DNA of 64,000 nucleotides from Methanoculleus thermophilus (GCF_001571405.1 NZ_BCNX01000008.1:1-64000), one strand, 5' to 3'; shown: positions 43,685 through 51,297, counted from the first letter of the stretch. Made by a program: numbers and translations. Notes: generated from the sequence alone by a model not told the origin.

Positions 43685-44815
43685 TCAACCTGTTAGCGGA
43701 AGAACGCCTAGTGCTGCCTGCACACCTGATACCGGTGAAAAGTACTCTTCACCGTTGAAATTTCCAGAGTGTATCCCTACAACAATTCTGTCATGATCAG
43801 GTTCAACATGGTAAACTGGTGCTCCACTATCCCCGTTTGCGGCACTATAAGAAACAAAGTACTGATCGTATAAATATTTCTTTGTATCGCCGTTAAATAC
43901 AATATCCTTCCTTATGGTTGCTCCTGATGTTGTGCCCGTAGTAATTCCTGATTTGTAAACGGGCAACCCTATTCCACAGTCAGTATAGTAACCTTTCACG
44001 GTTTGTTGTACCCCTCCACTACCATAGATTTTTGCCGCAACATTACTGTAGGGAACCCAAGCTGCATCTGCATATGAACTCTGACTTGGCCAATGGGTAT
44101 CAGCAGCCACTGTACCAACGGCATTTGACGCACTTACACTTGGCTGGTATATTGTTTCCCCGACACCGTCAGAACAGTGTCCAGCAATGACATAGCCAAG
44201 GGTTCCAGCAGCGTTTCGCGCAGCCCAACCAATTGTTGCGGTTCCTGTTGAACTGCCTAAGACTGCCTGCATCTGCACCCCCCCAATCACGGGACGGAAC
44301 CTGTCACTTGCGCTGTGAAGTACTAGACTGTCAGGATCGACAGATCTAACCTTGATGGGAATATCTCCGACTCCCGATTTTTTTGCTTCTTCACTCAGCA
44401 TTGTGTATATCTCGTTCACTGCAATATCAGTTTTATCCTCAGAATATCCCTCCACAACACCGATTCCGACATACCCCTCAATGTCATACCCAAAACCGAT
44501 GATGGGACCATCCGGGTAAAGGTAGGGTTTTACGGAGTCGAACATGTCGCTTGTGAGGTTATCTAGGAAATTATACCATGTACGTCGATGCTGTGTATCT
44601 TTGAATTCCGGTAGAGTGCCGCGTATATCAATGACGCTTTCTTTTGATTTGAGGTACTCAACGGCTGCGGTGTACTCGTCACTTGTAAGTTCTGCACGTT
44701 CAACAGTCATGCTACACTCATCCGCAACTGGGTTCGCAGAAGCAAATCCCAGACAAACCGATACCGTCAGCATGAGTATAACAAACGCTGACAGAAATTG
44801 CTGTTTTCTCTCCAT
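43685..44815 (-). CDS. Secreted chymotrypsin-fold (S1, streptogrisin-like) serine protease
   Basis: 376 residues: signal peptide (LSAFVILMLTVSVCLGFASA), an N-terminal prodomain (about 30-165) and a protease domain. The catalytic triad is visible as VIAGHCSDG (His), SYADAAWVPYS (Asp) and AANGDSGAPVY (Ser). S1 proteases of the alpha-lytic/streptogrisin kind are made with a folding prodomain, which fits. Unusual in methanogens; secreted or surface proteolysis is expected. Second gene behind promoter copy 6 and leader A. Confidence 0.85.
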   Translation of the reverse strand: MERKQQFLSAFVILMLTVSVCLGFASANPVADECSMTVERAELTSDEYTAAVEYLKSKESVIDIRGTLPEFKDTQHRRTWYNFLDNLTSDMFDSVKPYLYPDGPIIGFGYDIEGYVGIGVVEGYSEDKTDIAVNEIYTMLSEEAKKSGVGDIPIKVRSVDPDSLVLHSASDRFRPVIGGVQMQAVLGSSTGTATIGWAARNAAGTLGYVIAGHCSDGVGETIYQPSVSASNAVGTVAADTHWPSQSSYADAAWVPYSNVAAKIYGSGGVQQTVKGYYTDCGIGLPVYKSGITTGTTSGATIRKDIVFNGDTKKYLYDQYFVSYSAANGDSGAPVYHVEPDHDRIVVGIHSGNFNGEEYFSPVSGVQAALGVLPLTG

Positions 44816-44824
44816 TTCTTCACC

Positions 44825-44929
44825 TCAATCAGGATTGGCATCCATAGCCACCGCCGGCACCACACCCACACTCACAAACAACAGCGCCAGGAGCAGGGAG
44901 AATGCCCGCGTTCTGACTTTTCCATTCAT
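44825..44929 (-). CDS. Short exported peptide gene behind leader A
   Basis: 34 residues with a strong GGAGGAAAGAGC before the ATG. MNGKVRTRAFSLLLALLFVS then VGVVPAVAM is a complete signal peptide, leaving only a few residues (DANPD). It may be a leader or coupling peptide for the protease gene 9 nt downstream, or a secreted micropeptide. Confidence 0.55.
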   Translation of the reverse strand: MNGKVRTRAFSLLLALLFVSVGVVPAVAMDANPD

Positions 44930-45035
44930 GCTCTTTCCTCCGATAATTTTCCGGAGGCGAGCGAGGCATACTTTCAAGTACACAAGGCACGTACACTCTT
45001 TTGCCTCCGGGCATGCGGGACGTTCACCCATCCGA
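44930..45035 (-). ncRNA. Structured leader A (candidate translational switch)
   Basis: Sense: TCCCGCATGCCCGGAGGC, a 44-nt loop, then GCCTCCGG (arms 45010-45003 and 44958-44951; 8 bp). The same CCTCCG can pair with CGGAGG 9 nt downstream, which is the Shine-Dalgarno of the short gene. The two hairpins are mutually exclusive. Confidence 0.65.
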
Positions 45036-45102
45036 TTCGCTCTTGGCCGGGTGGACCCCCCGCGCTTCGGGATACCGGCTCCGGTACCCACGTGTGAGAA
45101 AT

Positions 45103-45150
45103 CAACGTTCTTCTATAAACGATTTCTGTCGATCCTCTCTACACGTTGAG
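45103..45150 (-). promoter_or_regulatory. Shared promoter cassette, copy 6
   Basis: Sense: ACGTGTAGA, 6 nt, CGACAGAAA, TCG, TTTATA, 4 nt, AACGTTGA. Drives leader A and the protease operon. Confidence 0.8.
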
Positions 45151-45382
45151 ATAGTTGGATCTATTTTGCTTCCGAAAACATCCCACAGTCGACCGGGAAC
45201 TCGCACTGTGCCGACCGAAAATAAACCCACGCGGCAAAGGAAAAATCGATTCGGATATCGTATCCACGTCACAGACACCCATTTTGCAAGAAGGCCCGGC
45301 ACCAGCGCTCACCCTGCGCGACAGGCTCTCTCCGCCATTGTTCGACACCGATTCCCGGGCGGCCAGTCTGCCCCGGACCGAG

Positions 45383-45420
45383 GAACGTGTAGAGAGGTTT
45401 GAGAGAAAACTTAAGTGAAG
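45383..45420 (+). promoter_or_regulatory. Shared promoter cassette, copy 7 (weaker)
   Basis: ACGTGTAGA, 6 nt, TGAGAGAAA, ACT, then TAAGTG in the TATA position; the downstream AACGTTGA block is missing. Drives 45445 and probably the membrane regulator gene. Confidence 0.65.
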
Positions 45421-45444
45421 GTATTTGAGAAGTTCCCCGGTGGT

Positions 45445-45882
45445 ATGATGACATACAACCGCATCTTTGCACTGGTGCTTGCACTGGTCCTGATGGCGCC
45501 GCCGGCTTTTGCCGGGAGCAGCGAATGTGGTGTGAACACCGCTTCGGAAGAGGAGAACCCGGCAGGCGACGCCGGAATTCGCGCCATTTACCTCATAGAG
45601 CAGGGAGAGACAAACCATCACAGCGCGTATGTGCCTCCAGGGAGCTCAACGCTGTTTGTGAATCTAAACTGGTTTATCCCCCAGCAGTCGTTGACGCTGA
45701 AGATCATCTCGCCGAGCGGAAGCACCTACGCCTACTATCACGATACCGATCTAGATGGTGATAAAAACGCACAGATCCGCACATCGATCTCCTCTCCGGA
45801 GGCTGGAACATGGCGATTCCAGGTTTACGGGGAAACCGTGCGGGATGCCCAGGATTATTCCTTTGAAGCCGCGGCGGAATAA
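45445..45882 (+). CDS. Secreted protein with PPC-like beta-sandwich
   Basis: 145 residues from the ATG at 45445: a signal peptide (IFALVLALVLMAPPAFA), then a domain with LTLKIISPSGSTYAYYHDTD and SPEAGTWRFQVYGETV. These are the strand pattern of pre-peptidase C-terminal (PPC)/P-type domains often joined to secreted proteases. A secreted protease is encoded across the intergenic gap. The regulator gene begins 40 nt downstream. Confidence 0.72.
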   Translation: MMTYNRIFALVLALVLMAPPAFAGSSECGVNTASEEENPAGDAGIRAIYLIEQGETNHHSAYVPPGSSTLFVNLNWFIPQQSLTLKIISPSGSTYAYYHDTDLDGDKNAQIRTSISSPEAGTWRFQVYGETVRDAQDYSFEAAAE

Positions 45883-45922
45883 ATCACATCTTTTTTATGT
45901 TCCCGGGAACCTGATCCTCTTA

Positions 45923-46657
45923 ATGCCGAATCGACCCGTCCTCGCGAGGCTCGCGCTGCTCCTCATCGTGCTCATGTTACTATTTACCCCGGGGAGCGCT
46001 GCTGGCACTGGACCGAGCGAACGGGAGTTTCCGGAGATGATACCAGACGATCCGATCCCTGAGTACATCTGGAACATACCGCTGAAGTTAGTCCTGCTCG
46101 ACTTCGTCTTCATGAACGCCCCCTTGCTCCTCCTCCCGGTGCAGTTCCTCATATCGGTGTTCGCATGGCTCTGCCTCGGCCACAGGAGGATCTCCCGGAA
46201 GAACGCTCTCGAACACGACACCCGTCGTGCGGCGTACCTCTGCATCCGGGAGAACCCCGGGATCAACCACGCTTCCCTCTCACACAGGCTTGGGATTAAC
46301 ATTGGAACGCTCCGGTACCACCTTGCAACCCTCTGCGAGACCGGACAGATAGTAACTGAGCGCGATCACGGGCAGTTGCGGTACCATGCGAACGGCAGGG
46401 CGGCCCGTGAAGGAGAGGGCTATCCCATCAACGGGACACGGAGAGAGATCCTCGATCTCATCACGCAGAATCCAGGGATAGCGCGAAAAGATGTCGCATC
46501 CGCGCTCGGGATCTCCGGTGCATCGGTGGCCTGGCATACGGGGCTGCTCATCCGGGACGGTGCTGTATGGAGCGAGAGAGACGGAAGGATGGTGCGGTAT
46601 TTCCTCCGCCGGGATGTTCAATCCCGGCAAAACAGAGGCGCAGACGCAACCGGTTAG
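45923..46657 (+). CDS. Membrane-anchored regulator with two winged-helix domains
   Basis: 244 residues from the ATG at 45923. A signal-like span (LALLLIVLMLLFTPGSAAG), a short outside loop and a second span (VLLDFVFMNAPLLLLPVQFL into FAWLCLG) precede two tandem winged helices: ENPGINHASLSHRLGINIGT and QNPGIARKDVASALGISGAS. This is the archaeal membrane HTH design, able to sense envelope state and bind DNA. It is the only DNA-binding gene inside the cassette-bearing region, which makes it a candidate regulator of the shared promoters. Confidence 0.8.
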   Translation: MPNRPVLARLALLLIVLMLLFTPGSAAGTGPSEREFPEMIPDDPIPEYIWNIPLKLVLLDFVFMNAPLLLLPVQFLISVFAWLCLGHRRISRKNALEHDTRRAAYLCIRENPGINHASLSHRLGINIGTLRYHLATLCETGQIVTERDHGQLRYHANGRAAREGEGYPINGTRREILDLITQNPGIARKDVASALGISGASVAWHTGLLIRDGAVWSERDGRMVRYFLRRDVQSRQNRGADATG

Positions 46658-46715
46658 GTCACCCGGGGGCGGTTGGGCCGGAGACGATGAACGAGTCCCG
46701 GTTCTCGACGCTCAC

Positions 46716-47399
46716 CTATCCGTAGGCTACGGACTCGGCCGCTGCGAGATCCTGCCGGGTGAACGCAATAAGAACCTCTTCTGGAGATGGCGGGGATCCC
46801 GGGCTCCGGTGGGGAGTGATCGTGATAGTGTACCAGCGCGCGTCCGGGCCGAACGTCACTTCTCTCACCGGGCGGAATACCCCATCCGAGACCTCATAGA
46901 GCCTCCCCCGGGTCTCATTGTAGTGATCCCCGTACGCGTTCGGGCTCAAAAGAAGTGTCATACCCTGCTCCCGGAAGGGGATATCCTCCAGAGCGATGGC
47001 GTCGACCTCCCGTAAGAGGGCGAGGGGGTGCACCCCCTGCACGGAGTAGGCAAGTTTCTGCGATTTGGCGGATACGATTCCGCCCGGCCCCGCATACGCC
47101 TCGTACGCGTGCTGCTCGCCGTCCTTATCGCCGTAGAAGTAGAGCCATATCACCCGAGCCGCGCCATCCCCGGCGAGATCGACCTCCAGCTTCCGCAGCA
47201 CAGCCGACTCGTTCTCAACGCCGGTGCTCTCGACGGCGATCTCCCAGAGGTCCAGGATGGCCGGATGGTATGCCGGGGACTCAAGATGGGTGATATTCTC
47301 GATGCGGGTGACGTCCGGGGCCTCCGGTAAGATGAAGAAGTGCATGCAGGCGTAGACAGCTATTACTCCGACGATAACGGCAAGGATCGGTCGTCTCAT
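46716..47399 (-). CDS. Single-span membrane-anchored protein of unknown function
   Basis: 227 residues: an N-terminal span (ILAVIVGVIAVYACMHFFIL), then an extracytoplasmic domain with ARVIWLYFYGDKDGEQHAYE, YSVQGVHPLALLREVDAIAL and ARWYTITITPH. Composition and topology match the other envelope proteins here, but no promoter cassette is found upstream; it lies between two plus-strand units. Not recognised. Confidence 0.65.
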   Translation of the reverse strand: MRRPILAVIVGVIAVYACMHFFILPEAPDVTRIENITHLESPAYHPAILDLWEIAVESTGVENESAVLRKLEVDLAGDGAARVIWLYFYGDKDGEQHAYEAYAGPGGIVSAKSQKLAYSVQGVHPLALLREVDAIALEDIPFREQGMTLLLSPNAYGDHYNETRGRLYEVSDGVFRPVREVTFGPDARWYTITITPHRSPGSPPSPEEVLIAFTRQDLAAAESVAYG

Positions 47400-47536
47400 G
47401 GTAGTTCCGGGCCGATGGAACCGGCGTGGTTAAAGTCAGTATGGGACCGGCCGGGCTTGAAGTTTCCGAAAAGTGACCGGTCCGGAGTATCGTTGGTTTA
47501 CCACGGCCACTGGTCGAATTCACTCCCCTCACGCCC

Positions 47537-47580
47537 CGACGTGTAGAGGAATGTGAGAGAAAAGGTATATGGAGTAACGA
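47537..47580 (+). promoter_or_regulatory. Shared promoter cassette, copy 8
   Basis: ACGTGTAGA, 6 nt, TGAGAGAAA, AGG, TATATG, 4 nt, AACGATCC. It precedes the ABC-2 permease by a leader of about 165 nt that holds no convincing ORF. Confidence 0.72.
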
Positions 47581-47770
47581 TCCAGTCTCAAGACGGCAAC
47601 ACCCGTGGAAGTGCATCTGAGTAACCCTTGCCTGTTCCGGGCGGCGGAAAAACCTCGGTTGTCACTTAAGGGGCGATACCGTGTATAATCGCGGGCCTGC
47701 GGTACTCTTGCGACCACGGACGGAGAACGAGCATGGAGATAGAAGCATATACACTGACCGGTGATAACAC

Positions 47771-48739
47771 ATGACGGCGGAACGGGTCTTCACCGTGGCC
47801 CAAAAAGAGTTCACTGACCAGATAACGGGCTGGCGGTTTCTGGTGATCCTCGCCCTCTTCCTCGCCATCGCCCTGGTGGGGACGTACAGCGGGGTCGTGA
47901 GCTACGAGAGAGAACTGGATAGATACTCGGAGCAATTGGCCGCGATGGATAACCAGAATGACGGACCGGCCGGGATGATGCCCGCAAAACCGCCAGTTGA
48001 GGGCGTTTACTCCTCAATGTTCCTCACGCTGATCTCCTACGGGGGGCTCCTTGCCATCGCCGTCGGGTCCGGCCTGGTCTCCGGGGAGAAGGAGTCCCGG
48101 TCGCTCAAAAGCCTGCTCTCCCACCCGGTCTACCGCGACGAGGTCATCAACGGCAAGGCGCTCGGGGGCGTCGCGCTGCTCGCCCTCGTCGTCGGGAGCG
48201 TGCTCGCTATCTCCACCGCGCTCCTCCTTGTCTTCTCGATCGTGCCCGCCGCCGGCGATCTCTGGATGATCCTGACCTATGCGGGCGTCATCCTCCTCTT
48301 CCTCGTCACGTTCTTCTCCATCGCGCTCGCCCTCTCCACCCTCTGCCGGGAGAGCGGCAGCGCCCTGCTCCTCTCGGTGGTCGTCTTCATCCTCCTCGTC
48401 TTCCTGTTCCCCTACGCCACCACGCATATCGGCATGGCGCTCATGATGGAGGAGCCCGACCCGACGGCATACGGCGGGGACATCTCGTCGGAAGAATTCC
48501 AGGCAGCGTTCACGGCATATTACGGGCAATTCGACCTGATCCAGAGCATCGGAAACCTCGCATCACCGCAGATGGCGACCAACGCCCTCATCCAGGGGAT
48601 CGCCAACGCCCCGACATCGGGGGCGACCCTTGAGGATACGCTCGGCGAGATATGGTCGAGCGTGGTGGCGCTGATCCTCTACCCCACCGTCTTCTTCGCC
48701 GTCGCGTACACGCGGTTCATGCGGATGGACATCCGGTGA
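47771..48739 (+). CDS. ABC-2 type (NosY-like) permease without a nearby ATPase
   Basis: 322 residues with six spans. VFTVAQKEFTDQITGWRFLV at the N-terminus and SGEKESRSLKSLLSHPVYRD (about 100-119), the coupling-helix region of NosY/ABC-2 permeases, are visible. The normal partner ATPase gene is absent on either side, so it works with a distant ATPase. Driven by promoter copy 8. Possible roles are export or membrane protein handling. Confidence 0.85.
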   Translation: MTAERVFTVAQKEFTDQITGWRFLVILALFLAIALVGTYSGVVSYERELDRYSEQLAAMDNQNDGPAGMMPAKPPVEGVYSSMFLTLISYGGLLAIAVGSGLVSGEKESRSLKSLLSHPVYRDEVINGKALGGVALLALVVGSVLAISTALLLVFSIVPAAGDLWMILTYAGVILLFLVTFFSIALALSTLCRESGSALLLSVVVFILLVFLFPYATTHIGMALMMEEPDPTAYGGDISSEEFQAAFTAYYGQFDLIQSIGNLASPQMATNALIQGIANAPTSGATLEDTLGEIWSSVVALILYPTVFFAVAYTRFMRMDIR

Positions 48740-48861
48740 CCACGCCCGGGAGGGAGCGGGACCGAGTATGGAGCCCCGGCACTCCCGGTGCCAGCCGGGA
48801 CCCTCTCCGGTTCCGTGGGCCGTGCAGGATGTATCCAGCCTTCCGCTTTCCGAAGAAGACA

Positions 48862-48906
48862 GCGAACATGTAGAGAGAAGTGAGAGAAAAGGTAAATATT
48901 CCAACG
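48862..48906 (+). promoter_or_regulatory. Shared promoter cassette, copy 9
   Basis: ACATGTAGA, 6 nt, TGAGAGAAA, AGG, TAAATA, 4 nt, AACGTAGA. Drives leader C and 49087. Confidence 0.7.
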
Positions 48907-48980
48907 TAGAGGTAGCAGTGCGGATGCCGGCATCAGGCATTCGCATAAGTCGCGGGGCCACACATCCGCGGTTCACGACA

Positions 48981-49080
48981 GGATGATGCACCCCGCATGC
49001 CCGGAGGCGAAAAGAAGGTTATTATTACCTCTACTTATAGGTACGTCCTTTCCCCCTCCGGCACCGTAACAAGGAGGAAG
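48981..49080 (+). ncRNA. Structured leader C (candidate translational switch)
   Basis: CCCCGCATGCCCGGAGGC begins the element; CCGGAGG (49001-49007) pairs with CCTCCGG (49055-49061) across a 47-nt loop. CCTCC can alternatively pair with the GGAGG Shine-Dalgarno 13 nt downstream (AAGGAGGAAGC). Inside the loop ACCTCTA/TATAGGT can form a further hairpin. Confidence 0.65.
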
Positions 49081-49086
49081 CAGAAG

Positions 49087-49593
49087 ATGAAAACAAGAAA
49101 CGGATCTATCACGGCCTGGGCGGTACTGGCACTGGTTGTACTGGCTTCCGTCGGTGCGGTTTCCGCAGCCCAGGCTCAAAGTCAGGAGAGCATTGAAGTC
49201 GGAACCGAGGATACCGGCGACATCGGAATTCTGGCCGTAGAAGAACTGGGAGTCATGTATACAGACGGCGACGCCGATACGGCAAGCGTGACGACGTACG
49301 GACCCATAACCGTTCCGCCCGGGTACAACACCTTCAAAGCGAAGTACTACAACTCCAATGACGAAGACAACGACGGGCAGGGAGCACTCTACCGTCTGAC
49401 GGTCTACGATGCTCAGGGTATGGCGCACACTAAACAAATAAAGGTGGACTGGGCGACCAGCGGGACAATCGAAGTGAGTTTTGATTCGCGGGGCACTGGT
49501 GATGCCTACTACGAACTCTGGTGCGAGACGCACGATTGGCTCGACACAACGAAAGCAACGGACATAGGCACCGGGGACCTCGACTATGTCTGA
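49087..49593 (+). CDS. Secreted protein, first of a paralogous pair
   Basis: 168 residues from the ATG at 49087 (AAGGAGGAAGCAGAAG upstream); a longer in-frame start lies inside the leader stem and is rejected. Signal peptide AWAVLALVVLASVGAVSA; then a beta domain with TTYGPITVPPGYNTFKAKYY and YRLTVYDAQGMAHTKQIKV. The latter matches FTLTVWNPAGVPHSTTREF in the next product. Unknown function. Confidence 0.75.
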   Translation: MKTRNGSITAWAVLALVVLASVGAVSAAQAQSQESIEVGTEDTGDIGILAVEELGVMYTDGDADTASVTTYGPITVPPGYNTFKAKYYNSNDEDNDGQGALYRLTVYDAQGMAHTKQIKVDWATSGTIEVSFDSRGTGDAYYELWCETHDWLDTTKATDIGTGDLDYV

Positions 49594-49597
49594 AGGG

Positions 49598-49629
49598 GGT
49601 GCATCCCCTAGGAATGCACCTATTTTTTG
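49598..49629 (+). terminator. Intrinsic-type terminator hairpin
   Basis: GGTGCAT, 9 nt, ATGCACC forms a perfect 7-bp stem followed by TATTTTTT, immediately after the stop at 49593. The open frame of the next gene extends back into the stem (an ATG at 49614), which argues for a later start for that gene. Confidence 0.7.
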
Positions 49630-49643
49630 AAACGGTGATCCGA

Positions 49644-50135
49644 TTGAGCGAAAAAGTAATGTGCAGCATCATCCTGACGCTGGGCCTTGCCATCCTCCTC
49701 GGGTACGGGCTCGTATCGTATGCCGCGGAGGACATCGTCGTGAACGCCACCACCTCCGGCGGCAAGATCCTCTTTCAGGATAACGACTCCCACGGCGTCT
49801 ATCTCCTCGGCAGGGCCTGGGCTGATTTCGGAAGCAACGCAACGTTCTCAAACGTGACCCCTTCGATCGAGACGGGGACGGGAAGAAGCGTCTTTCTTGT
49901 CACATGCGACAACGCCCGAGGAAATGAACTCAGCAGGACCCGGACGGCCGTCTTCACCCTGACGGTCTGGAACCCTGCAGGGGTGCCCCACAGCACCACC
50001 CGGGAATTCCGGGGGATCTGCTCCGAAACGCTGAGCGTAGATTGCACTCCGTTTGAACCCGGAGAGGGGCGGTTCGAGGTCACAACGACCATCCGCGAGA
50101 GGCAGCTGAACCTCCCGGCGGTCTTCGGCCGCTGA
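49644..50135 (+). CDS. Secreted or anchored protein, second of the paralogous pair
   Basis: About 163 residues. The most plausible start is a TTG at 49644 with GGTGAT just upstream; an ATG at 49659 is the alternative. An N-terminal span (MCSIILTLGLAILLGYGLVS) precedes a beta domain with VNATTSGGKILFQDNDSHGV, FTLTVWNPAGVPHSTTREF and RGICSETLSVDCTPFEPGE. Two Cys in the last block may form a disulfide. It may escape transcription unless the terminator upstream is leaky. Confidence 0.65.
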   Translation: MSEKVMCSIILTLGLAILLGYGLVSYAAEDIVVNATTSGGKILFQDNDSHGVYLLGRAWADFGSNATFSNVTPSIETGTGRSVFLVTCDNARGNELSRTRTAVFTLTVWNPAGVPHSTTREFRGICSETLSVDCTPFEPGEGRFEVTTTIRERQLNLPAVFGR

Positions 50136-50283
50136 TACCCGCGACTTCCAGGCCACCCATTGATAAACAGCGAACTTTGCCCGTCGGGACGAATCGGATG
50201 GCCGTGGGACTATGTGTCCCGGCCCCCACATAGTGTCAGAGCGATAACGGGCACTGGCTGCTCCTCTTCAACCGACTGAGACC

Positions 50284-50330
50284 CGACGTGTAGACAATCA
50301 TGACAGAGAACATTTATAGGGTGACGTTGA
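50284..50330 (+). promoter_or_regulatory. Shared promoter cassette, copy 10
   Basis: ACGTGTAGA, 6 nt, TGACAGAGA, ACA, TTTATA, 4 nt, GACGTTGA. Drives 50409 and 50970. Confidence 0.8.
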
Positions 50331-50408
50331 CCACTCATCGATTAATACCGGAACCCAGGCCCGGCAAACGGCGGGGCGGGTGAGTACCGTCGTCCGGGAG
50401 AAGAGAAC

Positions 50409-50954
50409 ATGTCGACAGAGACGCCCTCAGAAACCACCTTCACCGGCCCCCGCCGGGTCTTTCAGCGCCTCAATGAAAAGTCGTTACGCGACGATCTCGT
50501 ATTCTATTTCGCGATCGTCGCAGTCGCATCGGTTCTCTTCATGGCGTTACCCCTCCTTACGGGAAAGGAGCCGGAGATTGACGGGTTGCACCGGCTCTGG
50601 TTCATCGCGGCAGGCACCCTTATCACCTTCGTGCAGGGCCTGATAGCCGGGGCCGTCACCCTCCTCGCCGTCAGCCTCGTCGAGCACTTCTTCCTGCTCT
50701 TCGTCGACGTCCACCGCGAGTTCGAGCAGACGATGAAGTCGGCGGTCTACGCTCTCGCGCCGCTCATCCTCTTCTCCTGGGCGGTCCTCCTGCAAGTCCC
50801 CTTCGCCGGCCTGCTCCTCCTCGCCTGGTTCTGCCTCTCGACCTACTTCGGCGTATGGATATTCCACGAGAAGTCGAAGGACCGGGCCGTCTTCGTCGCT
50901 CTTGCAACCAGTTTGGTCCTCGCGTACTATCTCCATCGCGCGGTGGGAATCTGA
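50409..50954 (+). CDS. Four-span membrane protein
   Basis: 181 residues. A hydrophilic N-terminus (about 1-28) and spans at about 32-52, 64-90, 108-142 (possibly two) and 158-175 resemble Yip1-type membrane proteins, though the match is weak. EHFFLLFVDVHREFEQTMKS lies between spans 2 and 3. The next gene starts 15 nt later. Confidence 0.65.
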   Translation: MSTETPSETTFTGPRRVFQRLNEKSLRDDLVFYFAIVAVASVLFMALPLLTGKEPEIDGLHRLWFIAAGTLITFVQGLIAGAVTLLAVSLVEHFFLLFVDVHREFEQTMKSAVYALAPLILFSWAVLLQVPFAGLLLLAWFCLSTYFGVWIFHEKSKDRAVFVALATSLVLAYYLHRAVGI

Positions 50955-50969
50955 TAACCGGTGACGGTC

Positions 50970-51170
50970 ATGAACTGCAACCACCTCTCGTTCCTGTGGA
51001 AACTGCTCCTCACCCTTGCCGTAGTCGTCCTCGCGGTCAACTTCTACCAGGACATCATCCTGCACGACCGGCCTGACGCCTTTACCCGGTGGCTGTTTCC
51101 CGTGTTGCTGTTTAGCAGCCTCATCGTGCAGATCGTGAGCAAACGGTGCCAGAAAAAGCAGCCAGACTGA
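50970..51170 (+). CDS. Small two-span membrane protein
   Basis: 66 residues from the ATG at 50970, which follows GGTGACGGTC. Spans at LLLTLAVVVLAVNFYQDI and LFPVLLFSSLIVQIV with a Lys/Arg-rich end. In one transcript with the preceding membrane protein behind promoter copy 10. Unknown function. Confidence 0.6.
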   Translation: MNCNHLSFLWKLLLTLAVVVLAVNFYQDIILHDRPDAFTRWLFPVLLFSSLIVQIVSKRCQKKQPD

Positions 51171-51249
51171 CCGTTCTGCCGTGGAGGAAGATCCGCATCG
51201 AGATATCCCTTCTACTGCTCCTCCGGGAACGAAACGGATTGACGCGCCC

Positions 51250-51297
51250 CGACGTGTAGACGATTGTGACAGAAATCGTTTATACAAGAACGTTGAC
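51250..51297 (+). promoter_or_regulatory. Shared promoter cassette, copy 11
   Basis: ACGTGTAGA, 6 nt, TGACAGAAA, TCG, TTTATA, 4 nt, AACGTTGA; the closest match to the consensus. Expected transcription start near 51307, giving a 46-nt leader to the gene at 51353. Confidence 0.85.

Noticed and set aside
48997-49086. Extra 30-residue start (MPGGEKKV...) for the 49087 gene and similar MPGG peptides after leader A
   Set aside because: The shared residues come from the conserved CCGGAGGC stem and the GGAGGAA Shine-Dalgarno, so RNA conservation explains them; the reading frames relative to the genes differ between copies.
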